From Coffea arabica (taxonomy: Eukaryota; Streptophyta; Magnoliopsida; Gentianales; Rubiaceae), in contig NC_092330.1 in assembly GCF_036785885.1 (NCBI RefSeq), forward strand, positions 7,536,525 to 7,600,524: a stretch of 64,000 bases of DNA, given 5' to 3'. Below are positions 47,475 through 59,362 of the stretch, piece by piece (the first letter of the stretch is position 1; each line of letters begins with the position of its first letter). A program made the position numbers and the translations under genes. Under the pieces are notes generated by a model, which made no database searches, was not told the DNA's origin, and saw only the letters and a program-made list of their open reading frames with translations.

Positions 47475-47995
47475 TTGGTGACCACAGGAAGAGTGAATCA
47501 GGCACAAAGGTAATAAATCAACCACCCAAAAGCAGATATGGGACCACAGTCAACAAAAATTATTAAAAATTTAGCAGTTCAACCGCAAATGGGGACACTA
47601 ATACCCCACCAAACAATAACCAGACAACAAACACCAACCAATGCCCCACTGTCGTCAATTAGCCGACCACAATAAAGAAGACCGAACCAACTCCTCTCAA
47701 ATCAAGATATCAGTCAATAAAAGGCACAAATCAGCGAGCTACCGACCACGTATAACAACTAATAAATTCACCAGAGCCCACAGATGTCCCAAGTATATAA
47801 TCAATCCCAGGCAGATACGCAGACGCACACTTGTAGACAATAATTAAATGGTCCCCAAAAAACAAGCAACTATTTTCTTGTTAACCCAGCAGGAAGCGAA
47901 AATTTATCAATAAAGACCCCTGATCTTAGTCAACTAGAGCACTAATCCCAAATTCAAAGTCCAGCAGCAAAAATTGTAGTAGAATAGAGTTACCC

Positions 47996-48430
47996 AAATG
48001 CGCAAGACCGTGGAGGACAGCCGCGCGCTGGGCGAAGCTGGTGCACGCACGCTGGTGCTGGGCTGCGCAGGGGGAGGTGGCCGCGCGCAGATCTGGTGGT
48101 CGCGCCAAGGTCGCGCGCAGAGTGGGGCTGGCGAGACGCGCTGGAGCCCGCGGTGCTGGTCGCGCGCTGGGTTGCTGGGGCCGCGAGGTCGCGCGAGCTG
48201 CAGAAGAAGGCGCGGATCTGCTGCTGGGTGCTGGTCCGCGTCGCGCGCGCAGAAGTGTGCAGGGCGGCAAGGGCAGGTCGCGCGCAGGCGGGTCGAGCGC
48301 AGGCAGGCTGCGGGCTGGGCCTTGCGCTGCTGCTGGTGCTGGTCAGGCGAGGCAGGCGCGCGCTGGTGTGGTCATTGGCTGCGGCGGACGGCGATGGGCG
48401 GCGGCAGGACCAAGATTTGAAGAAGAAGTG
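47996..48430 (-). other. GC- and CpG-rich block within Athila, right arm
   Basis: It is the counterpart of 18480-18915 but differs by several insertions and deletions, including extra sequence near 48035-48055 and missing sequence near 48300-48315. Confidence 0.75.
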
Positions 48431-48544
48431 CTGGAGTTTAGGCAAAAACAATTTGGGGAGAAACTAGGTAAGACCAGCGGGAAGAAAAGTGGAAAAAATG
48501 AAGTCCATGTCAAAATTTTTTTCTTTTTTTTTTCAACAGGGTAG

Positions 48545-48630
48545 CAAGGCGTGGGCACGCCTTGAGACTGCCAGTCTTCCCCTTGCTCAGGACACCCGGT
48601 GCCTCCCTTTCAAGGCGTGGGCACGCCTTG
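48545..48630. repeat. dyad motif pair upstream of env-position ORF, right arm
   Basis: Copies at 48545-48564 and 48611-48630 mirror 18285-18370 without change in the 20-bp dyad. Confidence 0.9.
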
Positions 48631-48798
48631 GAACTGCTAGTCTTCTGTCCATCACCACAAAAACAATCAAAACATCAAGATAAAACTGAAAAATTGCAGA
48701 GTAATGAGGAATGATCACAACTAATATTGTAATCCTTGGGTTGCCTCCCAAGCAGCGCCTTTCTTTAATGTCTTTGATTAGACATGGCCTTCAACTGT

Positions 48799-51700
48799 CT
48801 AGACTTCACCACTTGGATTATCAAAGAATAGAACCTCCACTGGCTCACTAATAAACCCTTCATAATAAGGCTTTAGACGGTGACCATTGACTATGAACCT
48901 TTTCTCCGTCTTAAGACTTTGGATTTCCACTGCACCATAATGAGAAATATTAGTAACAACAAATGGACCAATCCAACGGGAACGCAACTTACCAGGAAAA
49001 AGCTTAAGTCTAGAGTGATAAAGTAGGACTTTTTGCCCGATGACAAATGACTTCCTCGACACTTGTTGGTCATGAAAAATTTTGCTCTTCTCCTTATATA
49101 TTGCGGCGTTCTCATAGGCTTCATTCCTTAGCTCCTCCAACTCTTGTAATTGGAGCTTCCTATTTCCTCCGGCCTCCATAAGGTCCATATTACACCGCTT
49201 AAGTGCCCAAAATGCTCTGTGTTCAAATTCCACCGGAAGGTGGCAGTGCTTCCCAAAAACTAACCTGTATGGGGACATCCCAATCGGTGTTTTATATGCG
49301 GTGCGGTAGGCCCAGAGAGCATCTTCCAATTTCACACTCCAATCCTTTCTATCAGGCCTCACCATCTTCTCCAGGATTGACTTAACCTCCCTATTTGACA
49401 CTTCGGCCTGACCATTCGTTTGGAGATGGTAGGGAGTGGACACTTTGTGCAGCACACCATACTTACGAAACAATGCAGTGATTGTCTTATTGCAGAAATG
49501 GGTGCTCCTGTCACTCACTATAGCTCTCGGCATTCCAAATCGGACAAAAATGTTAGATCTTATAAAATCTGCAACCACTCAAGAGTCATTAGTCCGGGTG
49601 GCTTTTGCCTCCACCCATTTGGAAACATAGTCGACAGCAAGTATAATGTACAAGAAACCAAAAGACGAGGGGAAAGGACCCATGAAATCTAAACCCCAGA
49701 CATCAAAAATCTCAACAAATAATATGGGGGTTTGACTCATTTGGTCTCTACGAGAGATATTCCCCACCCTTTGACACTTATCACACGATTTACAGAACAA
49801 ATACGCATCCTTAAAGAGGGTAGGCCAATAAAAACCACTTTCCAACACCTTACGAGCCGTCCGCTTAGGACCAAAATGCCCTCCACATGCAAACGAATGA
49901 CAAAAAGTCAAAATAGAGTGAAACTCACCTGCACTCACACATCTTCTTGTTACTTGGTCCGAACATTGCCTCCACAGATATGGGTCATCCCAAAGGTAAT
50001 GTTTGGCATCACTCCTTAACTTATCTCTTTTAGCTTTTGACCAACCTGCAGGTAATTCACTTGTTACCAAAAAATTTACAATATCGGCATACCATGGTGC
50101 CGACGAATGAATGACTAATAATTGTTCCTCAGGAAATGATTCTCTCAACTGCATATCCTCTTGATTTGTGAGCAACCGGCTCAAATGATCAGCCACCAAA
50201 TTCTCAGCTCCGCTCTTATCCCTGATTTCTAGGTCGAACTCCTGCAGGAGCAAAATCTACCTGATCAGCCTTGGCTTAGCATCCTTCTTCGCCAGCAAGT
50301 ATCTCAATGCTGCATGATCAGAGAAAACTATTACTCTTGCACCCAATAAATATGACCTAAATTTTTCTAGTGCAAAAACAACAGCTAGTAATTCTTTCTC
50401 CATCGTGGAGTAATTAAGTTGGGCTCCACTTAAGGCTCTCGACGCGTAGTAGATCGCGTGTGGCGCTCTTCCTATTCTTTGTCCCAACACGGCTCCCACG
50501 GCATAGTCACTCGCGTCGCACATGATTTCAAACGGAAGGTTCCAATCTGGGGGTTGAATGACAGGCGGCGATGTCAATGATTCCTTCAGTTTATCAAAAG
50601 CCACCTTGCATTCATTTGTGAAATCAAATGGCATGTCCTTCTGCAGTAACTTGAACAGGGGTGCTCCTATTTTTGAAAAGTCTTTGATAAATCTCCTGTA
50701 AAAGTCTGCATGGCCAAAAAACGAACGCACTTCCCGTACACATACGGGGTAAGGTAGAGCAGAAATAAGGTCAATTTTAGCTTTATCTACCTCTATTCCC
50801 TTAGCCGACACGACGTGTCATAAGACAATGCCATGATCTACCATAAAGTGACACTTTTCCCAATTAAGCACCAAATTCGTCTCTATACATCTTTTCAGAA
50901 TTAAAGCCAAATTCTCAAGACATTCATCAAAACTGTCCCCGTACACACTAAAATCATCCATGAACATCTCGATTATTTTTTCCACATACTCAGAGAAAAT
51001 ACTTACCATACACCGTTGAAAGGTTGTTGGAGCATTGCAAAGGCCGAAAGGCATCCGGCGGTAAGCGAATGTACCGAATGAGCATGTGAAGGTAGTTTTC
51101 TCCTAGTCTTCTGGTGCTATCGCGATCTGAAAGTAACCTGAACAGCCATCCAAGAAACAATAGTAAACACGACCTGCCAATCGTTCTACCATCTGATCAA
51201 TAAAAGCGAGGGGGAAATGATCCTTTTTAGTCACAGAATTGAGCCTCCTGTAGTCAATGCACTGGCGCCAGCCAGTAGCTTTCCTGACCGGGACCATATC
51301 ACCTTCCTGGTTCTCCTCTACGGTTACTCCCGCTTTCTTCGGGACCACTTGGACAGGGCTCACCCATGGGCTATCCGAGATAGCAAAAATGATCCCCACC
51401 TCTAGGAGTTTGAGTATCTCCTTTTTCACAACTTCCATCATCAGGGGGTTCAATCTCCGTTGTGCTTGCCTTACCGGTTTTGCGTCACCCTCGAGCCTTA
51501 TCCGGTGCATGCACAAGGACGAGCTGATCCCTTTAATATCGGCTATGCTCCACCCAATTGCCTCCTTATGCTCCATAAGGATTCGCACCAGTTTGTCTTC
51601 TTGACTTGGAGATAGGTGTGCAGAGATGATCACCGGCAGTGTCTCCCGATCTCCTAGGAATGCGTACTTTAGATGCTTTGGGAGAAACTTTAATTCTAAT

Positions 51701-54237
51701 TCCGGTGCCTGAACAACTGAAGGGAGCAACTTTGTCTGAGCCTCTGGCACAAAAAGAGAGGTAAGTTCATACCTTGGGGACACGGGTGGAAGTGAGTGTA
51801 AGGCTTCAACAGCATGGAACAACTCTTCCCTTAAGTCCACATCAAGAGTTACACCCAACTCCAAATGCTTCATTAGAGCCACTTCCAATGCGTCTTTGCC
51901 ATCTAATTCGAAGATTTCCTGCACAAAAGGCTCAACAACGCTCAAAGCAAAAATCGAGTTAGATTCTTCTGGATACTTCATCGCCTCAAAAATATTGAAA
52001 TTCACAGTTTCACCATCAAATTCCATTGACAAAGTACCCTCATTCACATCTATCTTAGTCCTGGCAGTGCTAAGAAACGGTCTACCTAACAGGATAGGTG
52101 CCGGGTTTAATGATTTTTCATCTCCCAAGATAAAAAAATCTGCAGGAAAAATCAATTCATTTACCTGAACCAAGACATCCTCAACTAGCCCCTCTGGATA
52201 TGCATTTGTGCGATCAGCTAGTTGGATTATGATGGCTGTTTCTTTAAGTGGCCCAAGATTTAGAGAAGCAAAAATGGTCTTTGGCATCACATTGATTGAC
52301 GCCCCTAAATCTAACATTGCTTTTCTAATTGGTGTATTTCCTATCTTGCACGGGATCGTGAACATACCTGGATCTCCACACTTGGGTGGAAGCTTCCTTT
52401 GGAGCATGGATGATACATTCTCTCCTACGACTACTCTTTCATCCCCTCTCAACTTCCTTTTGTGGGTGCACAGGTTCTTGAGAAATTTTGCGTATTTCGG
52501 TACCTGCTTAATTGCCTCTAATAAGGGGATGTTGATCTCCACTTTTCTGAACACATCCAGGATCTCCTTATCCTTCTCTGCCTTCTTTGTTTTTGCCAAC
52601 CTGCATGGAAAATGTGGTAAATTAGATTTGACGGGTATCGATGGTGTAAGAGTTACCTCAGGACCTCCACGAATGCGTCCTTCTTCCTCTATCTCCTTCT
52701 CGATCTCGTCTTCACTTTTTTTCTTCAAGTTCGTGACCTTTGGCCCCTCTACTTCCTTGCCACTCCTTAATGTCATGGCACTTACATTCTTGGGATTTAC
52801 TTCGGGTTGTGAGGGTAGCTTTCCATAAGCGTGGGACTCCAAGCGATTGATGGCAATTGCCATTTGGCTTATTCGAGCCTCCATATCCTTCATGCCTGAT
52901 TTTGTGTCCTGCTGAAACTGATTGGTGCTCATGGTTAAGGCTCTAGTTTCTTGCTGGAGTTGAGCCATATTTGCGGTCAATGACCTGGTCTCCTGCTGGA
53001 GCTGTCTAGTCTCTTGCTGGATCTGAGTGGTAGTAGTGGCTAAACTCTTGACAATCTCCTCCAAAGAACTTCCTGAGTTTGAGGACGAGGGCTAGGACTT
53101 CTGTTGCCAAGGTTGCTGAAATCCTGGTGGACGATTGGAGAATGCATTTTGTGGCCTATTACCATAGCTGAAATTTGGGTGATCCCTCCAACCCGGATTA
53201 TACGTGTTGGAGTATGGATCGTACTGCCTACGAGGCGCGGGCACGCCTCCAGCCATGTTCACTTGTTCAGCCCCATCTTCTTGCAACATAGGGCATGAGT
53301 CAGTATGGTGGCCCATATTTGTGCAAATTCCACAGGCCTTTACTTGGGGCATATTTCCCACCACTAATTGTCGAACAACGGATGTTAGCTCCGACAACTG
53401 CTGCTGAACAGATGTCGACTCCACCTCATTAACCCTGCGGGTAGGGTTACTCTCACGGAAGCCAAACTGTTGAGAATTTTCTGCCATAGCTTCAATGAGC
53501 AGCCATGCTTCCCTCGGGGTCTTATTTGCCAGCGCTCCCCCACTCGCAGCGTCGATGATACTCCTATCAGTTGACTGGAGTCCTTCATAGAAATATTGGA
53601 TTAACAGTTGTTCACTAATCTGATGCTGCGAGCATCTAGTGCACAACTTGTTAAACCTTTCCCAATAGTCATACAAGGATTCCCCGGGGAACTGTTTAAT
53701 GCTGCAGATTTCTTTCCTCAAACTCGCAGCCCGGGATGCAGGGAAGAATTTCTCCAAAAACTTCTTTTTCAACTGTGCCCATGTGGTAATACTACCTGCT
53801 GGTAGGTAGTACAACCAATCTTTAGCTGCATCCTTGAGAGAGAACGGAAAGGCTCTCAGTTTAATTTGCTCTTCAGTGACCCCAGGAGGTTTCATACTAG
53901 AGCAAACCACCTCGAACTCCTTTACGTGCTTGTGGGGTTTTTCGCCAGAGAGACCATGAAAAGAAGGTAAGAGTTGAATCAACCCCGACTTCAGTTCGAA
54001 AGCAGTATTCTCAGCCAAAGCGGGGAATGTGATGCATAAGGGCTGGTGAGTCAGCTCCGGGGCAGCCAGCTCCCTCAATGTTTGGGTGTTGGCCATGCTT
54101 ACTTCGTCTTCTGCTGACTCGTTTGAAGCAAATAAGTGCCCTTCTTTTCGTCTCTTGGTCTCTTGCCTCCGCTTACGCGCTGCTTTCTCAACCTCCGCGT
54201 CGTATATCAATTCACCTGTGCGAGAAGAACGGGGCAT
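48799..54237 (-). pseudogene. gag-pol: Athila gag-pol polyprotein, one phase with five nonsense codons
   Basis: From ATG 54237 (MPRSSRTGE) to the stop at 48799 the reading phase never shifts over 1813 codons. It is broken by TAG 53094-53092, TAG 51105-51103, TGA 50820-50818, TAG 50259-50257 and TGA 49581-49579. Gag core (FHGLSGEKPHKHVKEF, RAFPFSLKDAAKDWLY) is at about 53955-53815, with a CCHC knuckle (CGICTNMGHHTDSC) near 53330-53285. A coiled-coil Gln-rich stretch is at 53040-52900. Protease has DLGAS at 52311. RT has LDGCSGYFQ, and MPFGLCNAPTTFQ starts at 51054; the catalytic motif is FMDD (50964-50953). RNase H has DASD near 50520. Integrase has HHCC near 49890-49760 and a D,D,E core downstream. 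Likely original codons at some stops are Trp (50259) and Gln (51105) by family pattern. The left-arm copy keeps Arg where 49581 is a stop. Confidence 0.92.
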
Positions 54238-54326
54238 AAACTAGCAAAAATACCGAGAAGAATAGAATAAAATAAAAATAAAATAAAAACTGAATTTGAA
54301 AAGAAACAAATAATCCAAACGCCAGC

Positions 54327-54344
54327 TCCCCGGCAACGGCGCCA
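54327..54344 (-). promoter_or_regulatory. Athila primer binding site (tRNA-Asp type)
   Basis: On the minus strand TGGCGCCGTTGCCGGGGA starts five bases after the 5' LTR end. It matches the 3' end of plant tRNA-Asp, the usual Athila primer. The leader to gag is about 90 bp. Confidence 0.92.
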
Positions 54345-54349
54345 AAAAT

Positions 54350-55968
54350 TGATAGGTGCCGAACCTGTGCAATAATAATTACTAAAAAGTCCTAATTACC
54401 ACCACAATTAATTATATAACAAATCCAAGTACTGGAGCAGGGACCCTAGGTGTGCAATGGGTTACTTGATTCACCCTATTCCCGAAGAGTTTGCTTGATC
54501 CGATATACCAGATTAGTCTATAAGAATATTAATTTTGTGTACAATGGCAAGTAGGGTCGATTCCTCAGGGAGCGGGTAGGAAATTATTTCTTTCCAAATT
54601 AGTAGAACGAAATTGGGAGATTTTCAATGGGAGGCAAGTAAATAAAAATAAGAATAAAAATAAAGCGAACTAAATTCAGAACTAACTCACAAAGCACAAT
54701 TCAATAAAAATAGCAATTAATAAAAGTTCTACCCAAAGGATTAACTGCTCAGGCACGGTCCAATTAAATGATCATCGATGCAAATGCAAAGATATTACAT
54801 CCATTCGTCACTAGGTTGGTTATAGTTATCAATAAGCTCTGACAACCAGTTCTTCCTTACCTTTTCGACAGTCAAGGTACGACCATTGACTACTTCCCTA
54901 ACCAGATAACAACCCGAGGTAAGATCGTAGGAATTTAATTACCCAATTGCATTAAAGCTAGAAGAACCCAATCCTAACCAATAAACACGCTAAGAGGGTT
55001 TATTTAAGCTAGATCTTGCGTTTCCCCATCATAAAACCAATTATGGTGGTTGCCACGAGGTGTTAACTAAATGAACAATTACGGATTCTATTTAATTAAC
55101 GTGGCAGTAGGCTATTAAATCAAATCAAATACTCGGCCGTTGCTATTCAATTAATAAAATACCCATAAACAATTAATTCAGGAAATGCACGAATAGCAAT
55201 TAATTAGAGAAAATAATGAAGATTCGGTTAGATCTCACAGATATTATGGACCGCGCCCTCGCGTCAACCTTTGGGTAGAGGAGGGAATTAGCCGCTCCTC
55301 ATCGTGTCAATCCCGCGTGATTTAATTGAATGCATTCAATTAATTTCCCGAGAATTGAAAAAGATGAATTAGCGAAGGAACGGATGAAAAACCTTTTGCT
55401 TCCCTTTGTGGGGTTTCGTGTTCGTACCCCTGGGGCGAAAGTAGAAGCAAAAGTCGAATAGGAAAAATTGTACAGAAGCCAAAAGCAAAAGCTACAGCAA
55501 AGGAGAAAATCTCCAATGTCTGACCCAGAGCCGCAGAAAACAAAAGAGAAAGACTCAAGCGTCTGACAAATCTTTCCCCCAAAAGTAGAAAAAGAGAGAC
55601 TAGGCTAAAAAGTAGTTGTCCTTTGAATCTTGCTTTTCCCTTCTTTATAGCCGCCGCTCCCAGAAGTCACGAAAGAGACGTCTGGCCCAAATTGATTGAA
55701 ACCAAGGGACTTTTGGAAGTTTTAATCCTGTGCTCCTGGTTCACGTGGATCACGGTCCGTCTTTCGGTTTCGTCCACCTTCTAAGGCGTGGCCACGCTCT
55801 GAGACGAAAAGTCTTCTGGAAATTTACCCCGCGAGATCATTTTTAATGCCGATCACCTATAATTCATACAAATGCGAGATATGAGTTAAACCTCAGTACT
55901 TAGCACAGTAAATAGCCAAAATTAGGACAAAATAACACTGCAAAATGTGCCAAATAACTGCTCTATCA
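54350..55968 (-). repeat. Athila 5' LTR
   Basis: It is 1619 bp with termini TGATAGAGC and CACCTATCA, a perfect short inverted pair (TGATAG/CTATCA). TATA is at 55649-55643. A six-base duplication (GCAAAT) near 54781 and about a dozen substitutions distinguish it from the 3' LTR. Confidence 0.95.
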
Positions 55969-56110
55969 GTGAGCCGCCTAAAACTCTCTTCAATTAATGC
56001 ATATGGCAATTGGGTTGGTACCCTTAGCACATGTAAACTTATTTAAACCCACTATATTTATAACCACCAAGAGAAGAGATTTCTTTATAAAATTCTTGAT
56101 GTGGGATACA
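55969..56110 (-). mobile_element. first 142 bp of TRIM-like LTR1, separated by Athila
   Basis: In element orientation this starts TGTATCCCACATC and matches the 5' part of LTR2 (24535-24675 and 42377-42237). It begins with the right TSD copy GTGAG. It completes LTR1 across the Athila insertion. Confidence 0.8.
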
Positions 56111-59100
56111 AAGACAAACTCAATAGTTGAGATACAACAAATTAATTGATAGGCTTTATTTTATGCTTTTTGACTACAGCTGAAGTTTCTTTACTTCTGC
56201 TTCCTATTTTACTTTGATAAAAACCAATCTTAAACGCAAGATGAATTTTTTTGTATGAAATGATGCGACAATGAAGGCTCTATCTAAGGACTAAATGGAA
56301 CATTGATGAGTTTACAACCATCAAATAGACCTTCTTAATAAGTTTTCATGGTATATTTAGTGTGTAATATAGGAGCTACCATGTTTAGCAATCAGCATGC
56401 CGATTTTTTGCCTACTGAATTACATGAAATTTTTGTAAACTAAACTATTTTGTCTCTTGGGGATTTTAGTTGTATAAATTCACTTGATGAATCTAAACTA
56501 CACAAAATGCATAATGCATGGAAGCCTGGGATTATGCTAATTTTGGAGGCCGAATGTTGGAATAAAAAGCCAGGTCCTAAGTGTTCTAGGCAACATCATC
56601 CGCTTGACAAAAGACCCCGTGTCAATCAAGAAATACACGATTCACTTTTGCACCACCATTTTTGCAAGTGACATGTAGGAGCTTGTTGAGCTCTATAGTC
56701 CCTAGTTTAGGACCTTTCAAGAGGAAAGTGATGGAAGCTATGTACAGAGCATAAAACACCTCCTTCATGTTAATTTTAGCAAAATGGGCTTGCTTGGTAA
56801 GGCTTAACATGTTACATATTACATGCACTTAAGAACATTTATTTCTTTGTTTTTCTAATTTTCCAGCACTTCTGAAGTACGTATTTGCATATGAGTTATT
56901 ATACATTGCCCTAAGAATGTAACTATTGAAACAGTTACTTTTATGTATACTCAATAATCATATTATTAAATTTTGGTTACCTATGAATTCTCTTTTTTTT
57001 TATAAAGCAAATAACGTATTTTTTTACAGTAATATGTGAAAAGAAATAAAAAATTAGGAGGACCGTACACTCACCTCCATTACACGACCACAAAAAATAA
57101 AGGCTGAATTAGATATAACCCTCTTTGATTTTGCATAACACTAGATAATTTCCTCTAAAGTTTCAAAATAACAAGATAATTCCCCTTTGATTTTATATAA
57201 AGTGAAAAATAGATGGAATACATCATTGGTTATGGTGATTGAACCAAACATGCTCCAAAAGTGTATGTGATGGAATCATAATATCTACTTAACTCTTCTA
57301 TAATTTGCATGAATATCCACTTTACTGCCCTATAATTTTTGTATTTATTTATATAATTCCCCTATGGTATTATGCAAGGTGGTTAGGATGTTTTGCAATT
57401 TAACATTTAAGTAAGAGCACCATTGGTATATCAACAAACGGTGTAACATAAACTATTTTCTATCAAATTTTCACTTTATATGAAACTATAGGGGGTGAAT
57501 TGGATATTTTAAAAATTAAAGTGGTCATTATGATAATAGGTGAAATCATAGGGGATTTATCTATAATTTATCCAAAAATAAATCATACGAAAATCTTGAC
57601 AAATAGATGTTAGGAACTATAGTTAGAACTAAGTTCTATGCTATCATGCTTGTTTATTTTCATAGAATGTTGATTGTAGGAAATTCATCTAAAGGAAGAT
57701 CTACTCCTTCCAAAAATGGAGAATCAGAAATTGTATAATTTGAAACTAGTCCAATAAGAAAGTTTGAAGCTACAAATCAACAAGAGATTTGTTAATGAAA
57801 CACCTGCAAATCTTCCCGATCTACCAAATCTACTTAATCAACCAGGACACTAAGCAACCACGCATTTGGCATCTGTCGACTTTCCAACCATCGCAGAAGT
57901 TTCTGATAATCCCAAGAGCAAAGTCAGCAAACTTGACATAGCCGAAACACTCTTGGGGTAGGCCACACCATCTACAGGAGACAAAATTCGAGTTTACTAA
58001 GAAGATGAACCTGGATAAACAATTATTAAACCAAAAAATGTACTACTGAATCATACAGCTGTTACTTTGTTAATTTTTTTTTCTATCTAATTTGTGAGAC
58101 AATACCATAAGAACCTAAATATTCTATTTCATGCTATGTCATTGCAATAATATTAGTATTTTGTGCACCATTTAGGAAGTAATTCTACATCATGGCTAAC
58201 AAAAAAAAATTTGAAACTAACATCTGTTGAGTATAAGTTATAGCCGTCAACTTTTTTTCCTTTTTATTTTTCGTTTAGGAACTAGTTTGGTAGTATGTGT
58301 GTTACATGTTGATTGATAACCTATTCATGAATTCAAGTCAAAGTGATTGATTTAGAGGTTAATAAATTTATTGCAAATTGATGGAATAGAATCTGCAAAG
58401 ACAATAGTTCAACTTCAAAAAATCTCAAATTATTACTTAACAAGAAAGAGGCTACCATTGTTGTGCATTATCGGAGTACGAAATCTAATACATTAATCCC
58501 AAGTGCAAACTTTGAAAAGTCAACGGGAGACTGGGATTATTAGCACACTGGACACTTGAAAGAAGTGCCATTGCAAATAAATTAAAAGGTAGAGAACTTT
58601 CAAAACATTTTTAAGGCCAATAGGTTTGTTAATAAAACATTTGGCCCATAATGGTCGGTAACTTGTGCTAAGCTAGGGACTGTAATATTGGCAATTTTCC
58701 GAATGCTTTAGCACATAGACAAAATGTTTACCATACATCCTATATATATATATATATATATGCATAGAAGAAAAATTAGCCGTGCATGTTCAGAAGACAT
58801 CAAACATTTTTTTCTCATTTTTGTGCATGTCTAGATTGAGATATACTTATATTTTTTTTTTATTTGGTTAATTCTAATAAGCCGCCTCAAAAATACTCTT
58901 TTTCGCCTTGCCCCTTAAAGGTTGAATTGCACAAATCCATCTCCTATAATGCTACAATATTCCCAATTAGGTGTAATCAGGTTAGACAGCCTAATTGTGA
59001 TTGATTCGGTCATGTGCATAGAGTGATCAAACTAACTTCACAAACTTTAGTAATTGATATGGTCAAAAAATATGTAAATGAGAAGTGACCAATTTGCCTT

Positions 59101-59227
59101 TCCATTGACGGGAGCATTACTTCAAGAGCGCTAAGTGATATATTATTAAACACCTCAGGAAAGGTTTCTAGACTTAATCTTTCAAAAAGACTACTTGATG
59201 GATTGCAATTATTTTTTGGCAAATAGA
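56111..59227. other. AT-rich non-coding DNA right of the Athila
   Basis: No gene is supported; frames at 56450-56671, 56622-56828 and 59010-59231 are short and lack domains. It contains a (TA)n tract at 58741-58760. A possible degraded MITE is listed separately. Confidence 0.55.
57108..57573. mobile_element. possible degraded MITE
   Basis: The ends, GATATAACCCTCTTTGATTTTG near 57110 and the complement of ATCATAGGGGATTTATCTATA near 57548-57568, are roughly inverted repeats. I could not define a TSD. Confidence 0.35.
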
Positions 59228-59362
59228 ACAAGAGTAGATCTAGTTATTCACCATAAAAATAGGGAAAACTAGTCTATTCTAGGCCATTTTATCATGAGAA
59301 TGAGATTTGGTAAAGTTGGAAATGAATCCCTAGTTAAACAAGAGTTGTAACGAGAGGTAAAT

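Larger units (their letters stand above)
38215..49985. repeat. right arm of giant palindrome
   Basis: It is the reverse complement of the left arm, with no Tat or Ogre insertion. It probably extends to at least 55968, because the remaining Athila part should have had its partner left of the Ogre element. The empty Tat site is intact at about 38681-38690, and the empty Ogre site is at 49981-49985. Confidence 0.93.
43187..55968 (-). mobile_element. complete Athila-lineage LTR retrotransposon
   Basis: It is 12.8 kb on the minus strand, bounded by TSD GTGAG at 43182-43186 and 55969-55973. In element order it has the 5' LTR (55968-54350), PBS, gag-protease-RT-RNase H-integrase in one phase, a GC-rich spacer, the env-position ORF, a PPT and the 3' LTR (44800-43187). 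The PBS of tRNA-Asp type, the env-position ORF and the integrase sequence support Athila. The two LTRs differ by roughly one percent by eye. Five nonsense codons in gag-pol and a frameshift in the env-position ORF make it non-autonomous. Confidence 0.95.

Noticed and set aside
16930..55968. Two independent Athila insertions in opposite orientation
   Set aside because: Both have the same TSD and the same flanks for thousands of bases, so a single insertion was duplicated.
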